Source: Blastococcus carthaginiensis
Lineage (GTDB): Bacteria; Actinomycetota; Actinomycetes; Mycobacteriales; Geodermatophilaceae
DNA: 64,000 nucleotides
Assembly (NCBI RefSeq): GCF_030731085.1
Contig: NZ_JASNFN010000001.1
Location: 1-64,000, forward strand
Reading direction: 5' to 3'
Notes under the pieces: generated by a model
The model's input: only the letters and a program-made list of their open reading frames with translations
The model's database searches: none
Told to the model about the DNA's origin: nothing
In this document: positions 23,719 to 33,037 of the stretch, in pieces
Position numbering within the stretch: the stretch's first letter is position 1
Layout: the number at the start of each line of letters is the position of its first letter
Translations under genes and position numbers: made by a program

Positions 23719-24912
23719 CTAGTCGGGGTGGCGCAGCAGGTAGCGGCCGAAGTGCGGCACCGTGAAGGCGATCTGGCCGCGCTCGGCGGAGTAGACGAGC
23801 CCCTTCTTGATCAGCGAGTCGCGCGCGGGGGAGAGGGACGCGGGCTTGCGGCCCAGCGAGACCGCGACCTCCGACGTCGCCACCGCCGCCCCGGCGTCCC
23901 CGCCCAGCTCGGCCATCGCGTGCATGTACTCCCGCTCGGCGGGGGTGGCCCGGTCGTAGCGCGACCCGAAGAAGCCCACGGCGAGCTCGGCCTCGGCGAC
24001 CGGAGCCGCCATCGCGACGTCCGCGGCGGTGATGGGGGAGGAGGCCGCGACGTCCCAGGTGACCTTGCCGTAGGCCTGCACGAAGTACGGGTAGCCGTCG
24101 GCGGCCGCGTAGAGGGCGTCGAGGGCGGCCGGCTCGAAGGTGACGTCCTCCCGCTCGGCCGGGGCGAGCAGCGCCCGGTCCGCGGCCGAGCGCTCCAGCC
24201 GGTCGATGCGCAGATAGCGGAACAGCCGCTCCGAGTAGCTCTTGGACGCCGACAGGACGGCGGGCAGGTGGGGGAGCCCGGCGCCCACGACGATGAGCGG
24301 CGCGCCCTGCTGGGAGAGCTCGTGGCAGGCGGCGCAGATCGCCGAGACGTCGTCGGCCTGGACGTCCTGCATCTCGTCGATGAACAGGGCGATCCCGCTG
24401 CCGATGTCGGCGGCCACCCCGGCGGCGTCGCTGAGCAGCTCCACCAGGTCGATCTCCATGTCGCCGGAGTCGGCCCGCCCGGTCGCGGCGGGGACGTCGA
24501 TGCCCGGCTGCCAGCGGTCGCGCACCTTGGCCTCGGCCGCGTTCACCCGCTGGGCGAAGGCCTTGACCACGCCCAGCACCTCGGCGACCGATTCCTGGTC
24601 GCCGTGCCGTGGCCCCAGCTCGCGCAGCGCCATGTGCAGCGCGGAGGAGATCGGCCGGCGCAGCGACTGCTCGGGCCGGGCCTCGATCTTGCCGGTGCCC
24701 CAGCCCCGCGAGATGGCGGCCGAACGCAGCTGGTTGAGCAACACGGTCTTGCCCACACCGCGCAGGCCGGTGAGCACCAGGGACCGCTCCGGGCGGCCGC
24801 GGGCGATCCGCTCGAGGACCACGTCGAACGCCTGCAGCTCGTCGTCACGGCCGGCCAGCTCGGGCGGGCGCTGGCCGGCGCCGGGGGCGTAGGGGTTCCG
24901 CACGGGATCCAT
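23719..24912 (-). CDS. AAA-type ATPase with C-terminal winged-helix-like region
   Basis: This 397-residue soluble P-loop ATPase belongs to the archaeal-ATPase-like group of STAND/AAA proteins. Walker A is GLRGVGKT (about residues 52-59) and Walker B is IALFIDEMQD; GAGLPHL follows as a sensor segment. The C-terminal third (RYDRATPAEREYMHAMAELG to the end) looks like a winged-helix module (KPASLSPARDSLIKKGLVY). This arrangement fits a regulator or a protein loader, but the target is unknown. The ATG at 24912 begins the recognisable domain. A TCTAS-N8-STAGA dyad lies 22 bases upstream. Confidence 0.82.
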   Translation of the reverse strand: MDPVRNPYAPGAGQRPPELAGRDDELQAFDVVLERIARGRPERSLVLTGLRGVGKTVLLNQLRSAAISRGWGTGKIEARPEQSLRRPISSALHMALRELGPRHGDQESVAEVLGVVKAFAQRVNAAEAKVRDRWQPGIDVPAATGRADSGDMEIDLVELLSDAAGVAADIGSGIALFIDEMQDVQADDVSAICAACHELSQQGAPLIVVGAGLPHLPAVLSASKSYSERLFRYLRIDRLERSAADRALLAPAEREDVTFEPAALDALYAAADGYPYFVQAYGKVTWDVAASSPITAADVAMAAPVAEAELAVGFFGSRYDRATPAEREYMHAMAELGGDAGAAVATSEVAVSLGRKPASLSPARDSLIKKGLVYSAERGQIAFTVPHFGRYLLRHPD

Positions 24913-24933
24913 GCCTCGCACCGTATGGGCATG

Positions 24934-24961
24934 TCTAGCGCGCGCCGTAGAGATCCGTAGA
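24934..24961. promoter_or_regulatory. TCTAG-N8-GTAGA dyad, site 1
   Basis: TCTAG (24934-24938), eight bases, GTAGA (24947-24951), then a third half-site GTAGA ending at 24961. It sits just upstream of the AAA ATPase start. Same spacing as sites 2-4. Confidence 0.45.
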
Positions 24962-24986
24962 ACTCCCGATGGCGTGTCGCGCGGGG

Positions 24987-25436
24987 TCAGAGGTGCGCGT
25001 GCGGCCGGCCGGTCAGCCACGCGTGCACCTCGGCGGCCTGCCGATCGAGCGTCCCCTGGAACGGTCCGAGGAACGGCGCTTCCGTCACGTCCAGCCGGTG
25101 GCGCTCGCCGTCGGCCAGCCGGATCCACACCGCCCATCCACGGCCGCGGACCCGGTCGACCTCCACACCGTCGATCTCGTCCCGGGTGAAGGTCCGGGTC
25201 GACCGGACGTTGCGCACCGTGAGCCGCCCGTCGGCCGTGCCGATGGCGCTGGAGAGGAACAGCCGGACGACGACCGCGCCGGCGAGGACCGCGATGAGCA
25301 GCCCCGGCACGAAGGCTCCGTCGGGCGCCCGCTCCCCGAAGAAGGACACCGCCACCCAGACGAGGAGGAGGACGGGCCCGAGCACGCGGGCCCAGCCCGG
25401 CGGGCGGATGTCCAGCGACTCCCCGGCCCTCGTCAC
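24987..25436 (-). CDS. PH-domain-like membrane protein
   Basis: This protein of about 149 residues has two membrane helices near the N-terminus (WARVLGPVLLLVWVAVSFFG and FVPGLLIAVLAGAVVVRLF) followed by a small beta domain with the pattern of bacterial PH proteins (GRLTVRNVRSTRTFTRDEI, WAVWIRLADGERHRLDV). Such proteins are usually uncharacterised envelope components. The start is uncertain: GTG 25436 is used, and an upstream TTG at 25472 would add 12 residues. A dyad of the TCTAS-N8-STAGA type lies 38 bases upstream. Confidence 0.72.
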   Translation of the reverse strand: MTRAGESLDIRPPGWARVLGPVLLLVWVAVSFFGERAPDGAFVPGLLIAVLAGAVVVRLFLSSAIGTADGRLTVRNVRSTRTFTRDEIDGVEVDRVRGRGWAVWIRLADGERHRLDVTEAPFLGPFQGTLDRQAAEVHAWLTGRPHAHL

Positions 25437-25464
25437 GACGGCAGTCTGCGGCCGCCGACCGCCG

Positions 25465-25502
25465 TCTGCCAATCTCTAGCCCCGTCGCTAGACGACGGCA
25501 GA
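25465..25502. promoter_or_regulatory. TCTAG-N8-CTAGA dyad, site 2
   Basis: TCTAG (25475-25479), eight bases, CTAGA (25488-25492). The flanks extend the symmetry to TCTGCC on the left and GGCAGA on the right. It lies between two divergent genes starting at 25436 and 25551 and could serve both. Confidence 0.5.
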
Positions 25503-25550
25503 CGCCGTGAGATCCCACGATCGGCCCGGCGTCGGCGCTAGCGTCGGGAC

Positions 25551-25922
25551 GTGATCAAGTTCCTGCTCAAGGTCGTCGTCTTCGCGGCGGCCTTCTACGG
25601 GCTGACCTACTTCGACGTGCTCCCGGGCCTGGAGGTCCTGCCCAACCCCGACGGGCCGCTGGGGGAGTACGGCAGCTACCTGTGGATCGGGCTGATCTTC
25701 GGCGTCGTTAACGCCCTGGTCGGACCGGTCCTGCGGCTGCTGTCCCTCCCGTTCGTGCTGCTCACCCTCGGGCTCTTCCTGCTGGTGATCAACGCGGCGC
25801 TCCTCGGGCTCACGGCGGCGATCACCGACCGGCTCACCATCGACGGGTTCGGCACCGCCGTGATCGGCGGGCTCATCCTCGCCGTCGTCGGCTGGGCCGC
25901 CGACCAGCTCCTCGACCGCTGA
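25551..25922 (+). CDS. Holin-like four-helix membrane protein (phage holin superfamily IV type)
   Basis: This 123-residue protein has four predicted membrane helices (residues about 3-20, 40-62, 66-88, 98-120) and the family-typical segments YLWIGLIFGVVNALVGPVLR and LTLGLFLLVINAALLGLTA. Relatives are common single-copy membrane proteins of actinobacteria, named after a mycobacterial holin-like family but not phage-associated here. GTG 25551 directly begins the first helix. Function is unknown. Confidence 0.85.
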   Translation: MIKFLLKVVVFAAAFYGLTYFDVLPGLEVLPNPDGPLGEYGSYLWIGLIFGVVNALVGPVLRLLSLPFVLLTLGLFLLVINAALLGLTAAITDRLTIDGFGTAVIGGLILAVVGWAADQLLDR

Positions 25923-25993
25923 ACCCGCCGCACGGCGGCGCGCTCACCGCGTCGCCGTGACGACGGTCTCACGGGGCAGTAGCGTGGCCTGAC

Positions 25994-28900
25994 ATGGCCA
26001 GTGACACCGGCGTCGCCCCGGAGACCCCGGTGCGCGACCGGGACGGCGGTCCCTCGAGCGGCTCCCTCACCGAGCTCGCCGCCCTCGAGGCCGGCCGCGA
26101 CGAGAAGAAGCAGCTGCTGCGGAAGGCGGCCGGTCTGGCCGTCGCCGAGGCCGAGCGCGGGGGGTCGGGGCTCCCACCGGGGTGCACTCCCGACACCCTC
26201 CCGGCGTTCTTCCTGCGCTACTACTGGAGCGAACCCGCCGAGGAGGTGCTCGGCACCACCCCCGCCGACCTCGCCGCGCTCGCCCTGGGGCACCTCTCCC
26301 TCGCGCAGGTGCGGCCGCCCGGCGCCGCAGCCGTCGACGTCCAGCGCGTCCCGCGAGGGCACCGGACCGGCCGAGCGGTGATCCGGCTGGTCACCGACGA
26401 CATGCCGTACCTGGTCGACTCGGTCACCGCCGAGGTCGTCCGGCAGGGGTTCCGGCTGGAGCACGTCGTCCACCCGCTGCTGGTCGTCCGCCGCGATCTC
26501 CGCGGCGCGATCACCGGCCTGTGCGACAGCCTGGACGTCGCTGCCTGCGGGGAGGGCGCCGTCGCCGAATCGTGGATGGCCGTCGTGCTCGACGGACCGC
26601 TGGACGGCGAGGCGGCTGCCGACTTGGTGACCGGCCTGCGCACCGTCCTCGACGACGTGCGCGCCGTCCACGAGGACGGCGACCGGATGCGCGCCCGCAT
26701 GGTCGACCTCGCCGCCGAGCTCGACGAGCTCGCCGGCCGGGACGGGGCCCCGCCCGACCCGGCTGACGACCCGGCTGACGACCCGGCCGACGACCCGGCC
26801 GAGGCCGCCGCCCTGCTGCGCTGGCTGGCCGACGGCAACTTCGTGCTCCTCGGCGCCCGCGACGTCGAGATCGCCCCGGACCGGGAGGTGACCGTCGCCC
26901 GTCCGGTGCCCGGGACGGGCCTCGGGGTGCTCCGCAGCGACACCGACATCGCCCGTTCGGCTACCGCCCCGCCCGAGGCCGCGGGGGTCACCGGGCGCCA
27001 CCGGCTCACCGTCACGAAGGCCGACACCCGTTCGTCGGTGCACCGCCGGGCATGGCTGGACCTGGTGGCCGTCACGCTGCCGCACGGCGCCGGCGTGACC
27101 CGGCGGCGCCGGTTCGTCGGGCTGTTCCCGACCACCGCCTACGGCACGAGCGTGCTCGACGTCCCGCTCGTGCGCCGCCGCGTCGTCGAGGTGGTCCGCC
27201 GCTCCGGCGTCCCCGCCGACAGCCACACCGGCAAGCAGCTGCTCGACGTCCTGGAGACCTATCCCCGCGACGAGCTGATGCAGGTCGGGGCCGACGAGCT
27301 GCTGCCGGTGGCGATGGCGGTGCTGCACCTGCAGGAGCGACGGCAGACCCGGCTGTTCCTGCGGCAGGACCCCACCGGCCGGTTCTGGTCGGCGCTGGTC
27401 TACCTGCCGCGCGACCGCTACACCACCGAGGTGCGCACGCGCATGCAGCAGCTGCTCCTCAAGCGGCTCGGCGGCACGAGCATCGAGTTCACCGCGCGCT
27501 CGACGGAATCGGTGCTGGCCCGGCTGCACTTCGTGGTCCGGCTGCCGGTGAGCCGGCAGGGTGCGACGCCGCTGCTGGACGTCGACGTGGAAGCGCTGCA
27601 GGCCGAGCTCGCCGCCGCGGCCCGCAGCTGGACCGACGAGCTCTCCGACGCGCTCGCCGCCCGCTTCGGCGCGGACGCCGAGAAGGTGTTCGCCCGGATC
27701 GCCGACGCCTTCCCCGCCGCCTACCAGGAGGACTTCACCGCCCAGCGCGCCGTGGAGGACCTGGTCCGGCTGGACGGGCTGGCGTCCGGTGACCTGGCGC
27801 TGCGGCTGTGGACGCCCACGGGTGCGGTGCCGGGGGAGCGCCGGCTCACCGTGTACCGGGTCGGCGAGCGGCTGCTGCTCTCGCAGATCCTGCCGATGCT
27901 GCAGAACATGGGCGTCGACGTCGTCGACGAGCGCCCGTACGAGATCGACCGCATCGGGGCGCCGCCCACCTGGATCTACGACTTCGGCGTCGCCGTCCCG
28001 CCGGTCGAGCTGCCGCTGCTGCGCTCGCTGCCGGAGCGGTTCACCGAGGCCGTGAGCGCGGTGTGGCGGGGCGAGGCCGAGGACGACGGCCTGGGTGCGC
28101 TGGTCATGCTCGCCGGGCTCAACTGGCGCCAGGTCACCGTCGTGCGCGCCTACGTGCAGTGGCTGCGCCAGGCCGGGCTGCCGTTCAGCCAGGCCTACGT
28201 CGAGCAGACCCTGGCCGCCCACCCCGGCGTGGTGGCGCGGCTGGTCGCGCTGTTCGAGACCCGCTTCTCGCCGGGCCGGGTCACCGGGCGGGACGCCCGG
28301 CAGGCCGACCTGGTCGCGGCGCTGGAGCGGTCGATCGGCGAGGTCGCCTCCCTCGACGCCGACCGCGTCCTGAGCTCCCTGCTGGCCGCGGTGACCGCCA
28401 CCCAGCGGACGACGTACTACGCCTCGACGCCGGAGCGGCCCACCCCGCTGGCGCTCAAGATCGCCCCGGCCGACGTGCCCGACCTGCCCGAGCCGCGCCC
28501 AGCGCACGAGGTGTGGGTCAGCTCGCCCCGGGTGATGGGTGTGCACCTGCGGTTCGGCAAGGTGGCGCGCGGCGGGCTGCGCTGGTCCGACCGCCGGGAG
28601 GACCTGCGCACCGAGGTGCTGGGCCTGGTGAAGGCGCAGATGGTCAAGAACACCGTCATCGTCCCCACCGGCGCCAAGGGCGGCTTCGTCGTGAAGCGAC
28701 CGCCGGCGGACGCCGCCTCCCGCGAGGAGGTGCTCGCCGAGGGGCAGGCCTGCTACCGGCTGTTCGTCGGCGCGCTGCTGTCGCTCACCGACAACCTCGT
28801 CGAGGGCAGCGTGGTCCCGCCGCCGAAGGTGGTGCGGCACGACGGCGACGACAGCTACCTGGTCGTCGCCGCCGACAAGGGGACGGCGACCTTCTCCGAC

Positions 28901-31024
28901 CTGGCCAACTCGGTGGCGCTCGAGCGCGGGTACTGGCTGGGCGACGCGTTCGCCTCGGGCGGCTCGGTGGGCTACGACCACAAGGCGATGGGCATCACCG
29001 CCCGCGGCGCCTGGGAGTCGGTGACCCGCCACTTCCGCGAGCTCGACCTCGACGTCCAGCGCGACGATTTCACCGTCGTCGGCGTCGGCGACATGTCCGG
29101 TGACGTCTTCGGCAACGGCATGCTGCTCAGCGAGCACATCCGGCTGGTGGCCGCGTTCGACCACCGGCACGTGTTCGTCGACCCCACCCCCGACGCCGCG
29201 ACGTCGTTCGCCGAGCGCCGGCGGCTGTTCGAGCTGCCCCGCTCCTCCTGGGCCGACTACGACGCGTCGCTGATCAGCGAGGGCGGCGGCGTCTGGCCGC
29301 GGACGGCCAAGACCGTGCCGGTGTCGGAGCAGGTGCGGGCCGCCCTCGGGCTGCCCGGAGGTGTCACGGCGCTGAGCCCGGTGGAGCTGATCCGCGCGGT
29401 GCTGCTCGCGCCGGTCGACCTCCTGTTCAACGGCGGTATCGGCACCTACGTCAAGGCTGCCGGCGAGAGCCACCTGGAGGTCGGCGACAAGGCCAACGAC
29501 GCGGTGCGGGTCGATGGCCGGCAGCTGCGGGCTCGGGTCGTGGGCGAGGGCGGCAACCTCGGCCTGACCCAGCGCGGCCGGGTCGAGTACGCGCTGGCCG
29601 GTGGGCGGGTGAACACCGACGCCATCGACAACTCGGCGGGCGTGGACACCTCCGACCACGAGGTCAACATCAAGATCGCGCTGAACCGCGTGGTCGACGA
29701 GGGGCGGATCGACGCGGAGGGGCGCGCGGCGCTGCTCGGCGAGATGGCCGACGACGTCGCCGCCGCCGTCCTGACCCACAACCACGCGCAGAACGCGACC
29801 CTCGCCGGTGAGGCCGCGGCCGCGCGCAGCCTGATGGACTCCCACGAGCGGTTCATCCGGTCGCTGGAGCGCTCGGGGCGGCTCAACCGCGCGGTCGAGG
29901 CGCTGCCCGACGACCGCGCGCTCACCGAGCGGCGCCGCGACGGGCACGCGCTGACCAGCCCGGAGCTGTCGGTGCTGCTGGCCTACGCCAAGCTGCAGAC
30001 CGGAGACGCGGTGCTGGCCTCCCCGCTGCCGGACGACCCGGCGCTGGAGGAGCTGCTGGTCGACTACTTCCCCGGCCCGTTGCGCAGCCGGTTCCCCGCG
30101 GCGGTCACCAGCCACCCGCTGCGCCGCGAGATCATCGGGACGGTGCTGACCAACCGCGCGGTCGACATCGCCGGCGTCACCGGGCTGTTCCGGCTCGGGG
30201 AAGAGACCGGGGTGCCGCTGCCGTCGGTCGTCCGGGCGCACGCGGTGGCCCGGGCGGTGTTCGGCGTCGACCGGATGTGGGACGCCGTCCGCCCCCTGGA
30301 CAACCAGGTGTCGGCCGCCGTGCAGGCCGAGTCGCGCACGGAGGCCACGCGGCTGGCCGAGCGGGCGGCGCGCTGGCTGCTGCGCCAGCCCGACCTCACC
30401 GCCGAGGACCCGCCCCCGCTGGCGGAGGTGGTCGACCGGTTCGCGCCCGCCGTCACGGCGGTGGAGGCGGGGCTCCCGGGCTGGCTGCTCGGTGGCGAGG
30501 CGGAAGCCTTCGCCTCGCGGGCCGCCCGGCTGCAGGAGGCCGGCCTGCCCGCGGAGCTGGCCGCCCGCGTGGCGTCGGCGCCGTTGCTGCCGGCCGCGCT
30601 GGACCTGGCGGTGGTCGCCGAGCGGACCGGCGCGCCGGTGACCCTGGCCGGCCGGGTCATGCAGGGGCTGGCCGAGCGGCTGGGGCTGGTGGCCCTGCGC
30701 GAGCAGGTGATCGCGCTGCCCCGCGACCGGCGCTGGCCCTCCATGGCCCGGGCCTCTCTGCGCGACGACCTCGCCATGGAGCAGTCCTCGCTGACCGAGG
30801 ACGTGCTGACCCTGCGCACCGGGGACGCCGAGGAGCCCGACGAGCTGGTCGGCCGGTGGGCGGAGGGCTGGGACGCCGCGCAACGCCGGGCGGCCGCCCA
30901 GCTGGCCGACATCACGGCGGGCGAACGCCACGAGCTCGCCGAGCTGCTGGTCGCCGTCCGGACCCTCCGCGGGCTGCGCAAGCGCCGCCAGGCCCGGCGC
31001 CTCCCCCGGCCCGAGGGGACCTGA
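25994..31024 (+). CDS. NAD-specific glutamate dehydrogenase, large type
   Basis: This 1676-residue enzyme converts glutamate to 2-oxoglutarate and ammonia with NAD, feeding amino acids into central carbon metabolism. Its size matches the roughly 180-kDa class. The long N-terminal region with ACT-like segments (VRLVTDDMPYLVDSV-type) precedes the catalytic part with GGLRWSDRREDLRTEVLGL, VPTGAKGGFVVK and ADKGTATFSD, then the Rossmann part with NGGIGTYVKA and VVGEGGNLGLTQ. ATG 25994 begins the frame. Residues about 254-270 hold a DPADDPADD repeat from short in-frame DNA repeats near 26755-26805. Confidence 0.95.
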   Translation: MASDTGVAPETPVRDRDGGPSSGSLTELAALEAGRDEKKQLLRKAAGLAVAEAERGGSGLPPGCTPDTLPAFFLRYYWSEPAEEVLGTTPADLAALALGHLSLAQVRPPGAAAVDVQRVPRGHRTGRAVIRLVTDDMPYLVDSVTAEVVRQGFRLEHVVHPLLVVRRDLRGAITGLCDSLDVAACGEGAVAESWMAVVLDGPLDGEAAADLVTGLRTVLDDVRAVHEDGDRMRARMVDLAAELDELAGRDGAPPDPADDPADDPADDPAEAAALLRWLADGNFVLLGARDVEIAPDREVTVARPVPGTGLGVLRSDTDIARSATAPPEAAGVTGRHRLTVTKADTRSSVHRRAWLDLVAVTLPHGAGVTRRRRFVGLFPTTAYGTSVLDVPLVRRRVVEVVRRSGVPADSHTGKQLLDVLETYPRDELMQVGADELLPVAMAVLHLQERRQTRLFLRQDPTGRFWSALVYLPRDRYTTEVRTRMQQLLLKRLGGTSIEFTARSTESVLARLHFVVRLPVSRQGATPLLDVDVEALQAELAAAARSWTDELSDALAARFGADAEKVFARIADAFPAAYQEDFTAQRAVEDLVRLDGLASGDLALRLWTPTGAVPGERRLTVYRVGERLLLSQILPMLQNMGVDVVDERPYEIDRIGAPPTWIYDFGVAVPPVELPLLRSLPERFTEAVSAVWRGEAEDDGLGALVMLAGLNWRQVTVVRAYVQWLRQAGLPFSQAYVEQTLAAHPGVVARLVALFETRFSPGRVTGRDARQADLVAALERSIGEVASLDADRVLSSLLAAVTATQRTTYYASTPERPTPLALKIAPADVPDLPEPRPAHEVWVSSPRVMGVHLRFGKVARGGLRWSDRREDLRTEVLGLVKAQMVKNTVIVPTGAKGGFVVKRPPADAASREEVLAEGQACYRLFVGALLSLTDNLVEGSVVPPPKVVRHDGDDSYLVVAADKGTATFSDLANSVALERGYWLGDAFASGGSVGYDHKAMGITARGAWESVTRHFRELDLDVQRDDFTVVGVGDMSGDVFGNGMLLSEHIRLVAAFDHRHVFVDPTPDAATSFAERRRLFELPRSSWADYDASLISEGGGVWPRTAKTVPVSEQVRAALGLPGGVTALSPVELIRAVLLAPVDLLFNGGIGTYVKAAGESHLEVGDKANDAVRVDGRQLRARVVGEGGNLGLTQRGRVEYALAGGRVNTDAIDNSAGVDTSDHEVNIKIALNRVVDEGRIDAEGRAALLGEMADDVAAAVLTHNHAQNATLAGEAAAARSLMDSHERFIRSLERSGRLNRAVEALPDDRALTERRRDGHALTSPELSVLLAYAKLQTGDAVLASPLPDDPALEELLVDYFPGPLRSRFPAAVTSHPLRREIIGTVLTNRAVDIAGVTGLFRLGEETGVPLPSVVRAHAVARAVFGVDRMWDAVRPLDNQVSAAVQAESRTEATRLAERAARWLLRQPDLTAEDPPPLAEVVDRFAPAVTAVEAGLPGWLLGGEAEAFASRAARLQEAGLPAELAARVASAPLLPAALDLAVVAERTGAPVTLAGRVMQGLAERLGLVALREQVIALPRDRRWPSMARASLRDDLAMEQSSLTEDVLTLRTGDAEEPDELVGRWAEGWDAAQRRAAAQLADITAGERHELAELLVAVRTLRGLRKRRQARRLPRPEGT

Positions 31025-31053
31025 CCGGGGCGCTCTCGCGGCGTCTCGGCGCG

Positions 31054-31081
31054 TCTACCCGAGGCCCTAGAGAGCCGTAGA
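31054..31081. promoter_or_regulatory. TCTAC-N8-CTAGA dyad, site 3
   Basis: TCTAC (31054-31058), eight bases, CTAGA (31067-31071), then a third half-site GTAGA ending at 31081. It lies about 100 bp upstream of the GH15 gene and 30 bp after the glutamate dehydrogenase stop. Confidence 0.5.
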
Positions 31082-31177
31082 AGGCCCGAGTCACGGGACC
31101 GTCATCCGCGGGAGGGTTGGCCGGCCCGTCCGCGGGCAGGGTGCGACGGACCGCTGCCCCCGACGCGAGGACCGCCC

Positions 31178-33037
31178 GTGCCGCTGCGCCCGCTGACCCG
31201 CACCGACGGCTACCTGCCGATCGAGGACCACGGACTGATCGGGGATGGCGTCACCTGTGCGCTCGTCGCCCGGGACGGCTCGATCCCGTGGCTGTGCCTG
31301 CCGACGTTCGACGGCGAGCCGTTCGTCGCGGGGCTGCTCGACGCCCGCCGGGGCGGCACCTTCGCCGTCACCCCCGTCGGGCTCCGGGAGGCGGCGCAGC
31401 GCTACCTGCCCGACACCGGCGTGCTCGTCACCGAGCTGCACACCGCCGACGGCGTCCTGGAGCTCACCGACTGCCTGCCGCTGCGGTCGGGCGCCGACCT
31501 CTCCGAACCGGTGCCCGCCGGGCGCGGCGAGATCCTGCGCACCGCCCGGGTGCTGTCGGGCTCGGTCGAGGTGGAGGTGCGGCTGGCGCCGAAGGACGGC
31601 GTGCAGGTGCGCTCGGAGCTCGAGGCCTGGCGGATCCGCTGGCCGGCCCGCCCCGACCTGGACCTGATGCTGTGGTGCTCGCACCCGCTGACGCTCAGCG
31701 GCGACGGCGCGATCACCGGCCGGGCGCGGCTCGCGGCCGGCGAGCGGCTGACCGTCACCCTCCAGTGGTCGGGGCAGACCCACACCCGCGCCCGCCGCGA
31801 CCCGCAGCGGCTGGTCGACCAGACCGTCGCGTCGTGGCGGGCCTGGGCGGGCTGCCTGACCTACTCGGGCCCGCAGCGCGACCTCGTGCGGCGCTCGGCG
31901 CTGACCCTGAAGCTGCTCGACCACGTGCCCACCGGGGCGGTGATGGCCGCCGCCACCTCCTCGCTGCCCGAGGGCATCGGCGGGGAGCGCAACTGGGATT
32001 ACCGCTACACCTGGGTGCGCGACGCCGCCTTCACCGGCTACGCGCTCAACCGCATCGGCATGGGGGAGGAGTCGCACGCCTTCCTGGCCTGGACGCTGCG
32101 CAACGTCGAGCGGCGCGGCGGGGTCGACATCATGTATGCCCTCGACGGCGAGCCGCCGGCGACCGAGTGGCTGGACGCCACGCTGTCGGGCTACCGCGGG
32201 TCCTCCCCGGTCCGCTGGGGGAACGGCGCGGCCCGGCAGGTGCAGAACGACGTCTACGGTGAACTGCTCGACGTCGCCTACCAGTGGGTGCGCGGCGGCG
32301 GTGAGGTGAGCGGGCCGCTGTGGATCTCGCTGCGGACGCTCGCCGAGCAGGCCATCGCCCAGTGGGGGACGCCGGACAACGGCATCTGGGAGATCCGCGA
32401 CGCCGGGCGGCCGTTCACCTACTCGGTCGCGATGTGCCACGTCGCCGTCGACCGGGCGCTGCGGATCGCCGACCTGCTGGGGCTCCCGCACCCCCGGGAG
32501 CGCTGGCGCGCCGAGGCCGACCGGATCCACCGCACCCTGCTGGAGCAGGCGTGGGACCCCGACCGCGGCACGTTCACCGAGCACCTGACCCCGCCCGGCG
32601 GCGGCGACCGCGGTGGCCTGGACGGCTCGCTGCTGAGCCTGCCGCTGCGCCGGATCGTCCCGGCCGACGACCCCCGCATGGTCGCCACCACCGAGGCGGT
32701 GCGCCGCCACCTCGACGCCGGGGACGGGCTGCTCTACCGCTACCTGCACGAGGAGTCGCCCGACGGCCTGCAGGGCACCGAGGGCGCCTTCCTGCTCTGC
32801 AGCTTCTGGCTGGTCGACAACCTGGCCGGGCAGGGGCGCCTCGACGAGGCGCACGCGCTGTACGACTCGCTCTGCGGCCGGGCGACCGGGCTCGGCCTGC
32901 TCGCCGAGGAGGTCGACCCGTCGACCGGGGCCTTCCTGGGCAACTTCCCGCAGGCGTTCAGTCACGTGGGTGTGATCGCCAGCGGCTGGAACCTGGCCCG
33001 GGCCTCGGCCGCCGCGGACGGAGGAGGTGCGCGATGA
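31178..33037 (+). CDS. Glycoside hydrolase family 15 protein (glucoamylase or trehalase type)
   Basis: This 619-residue cytoplasmic enzyme has the N-terminal beta domain (YLPIEDHGLIGDG, GSIPWLCLPTFD) and the alpha/alpha barrel of GH15 proteins, with RNWDYRYTWVRDAAF and the DNGIWEIR segment that carries a catalytic glutamate. Bacterial members release glucose from trehalose or alpha-glucans; which one cannot be told here. GTG 31178 follows GCGAGG. The stop overlaps the next gene as ATGA, so the released glucose and the downstream dehydrogenase-like protein may be functionally linked. Confidence 0.9.
   Translation: MPLRPLTRTDGYLPIEDHGLIGDGVTCALVARDGSIPWLCLPTFDGEPFVAGLLDARRGGTFAVTPVGLREAAQRYLPDTGVLVTELHTADGVLELTDCLPLRSGADLSEPVPAGRGEILRTARVLSGSVEVEVRLAPKDGVQVRSELEAWRIRWPARPDLDLMLWCSHPLTLSGDGAITGRARLAAGERLTVTLQWSGQTHTRARRDPQRLVDQTVASWRAWAGCLTYSGPQRDLVRRSALTLKLLDHVPTGAVMAAATSSLPEGIGGERNWDYRYTWVRDAAFTGYALNRIGMGEESHAFLAWTLRNVERRGGVDIMYALDGEPPATEWLDATLSGYRGSSPVRWGNGAARQVQNDVYGELLDVAYQWVRGGGEVSGPLWISLRTLAEQAIAQWGTPDNGIWEIRDAGRPFTYSVAMCHVAVDRALRIADLLGLPHPRERWRAEADRIHRTLLEQAWDPDRGTFTEHLTPPGGGDRGGLDGSLLSLPLRRIVPADDPRMVATTEAVRRHLDAGDGLLYRYLHEESPDGLQGTEGAFLLCSFWLVDNLAGQGRLDEAHALYDSLCGRATGLGLLAEEVDPSTGAFLGNFPQAFSHVGVIASGWNLARASAAADGGGAR

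Noticed and set aside
26755..26805. Tandem GAC-CCG-GC repeats as an independent repeat element
   Set aside because: They stay in frame as DPADD units inside glutamate dehydrogenase and look like ordinary slippage expansion.
25676..30931. A 1751-codon open frame on the minus strand
   Set aside because: It is the antisense shadow of the NAD-glutamate dehydrogenase gene. It has the low-complexity Arg/Gly/His composition of shadow frames in GC-rich DNA and no domain.
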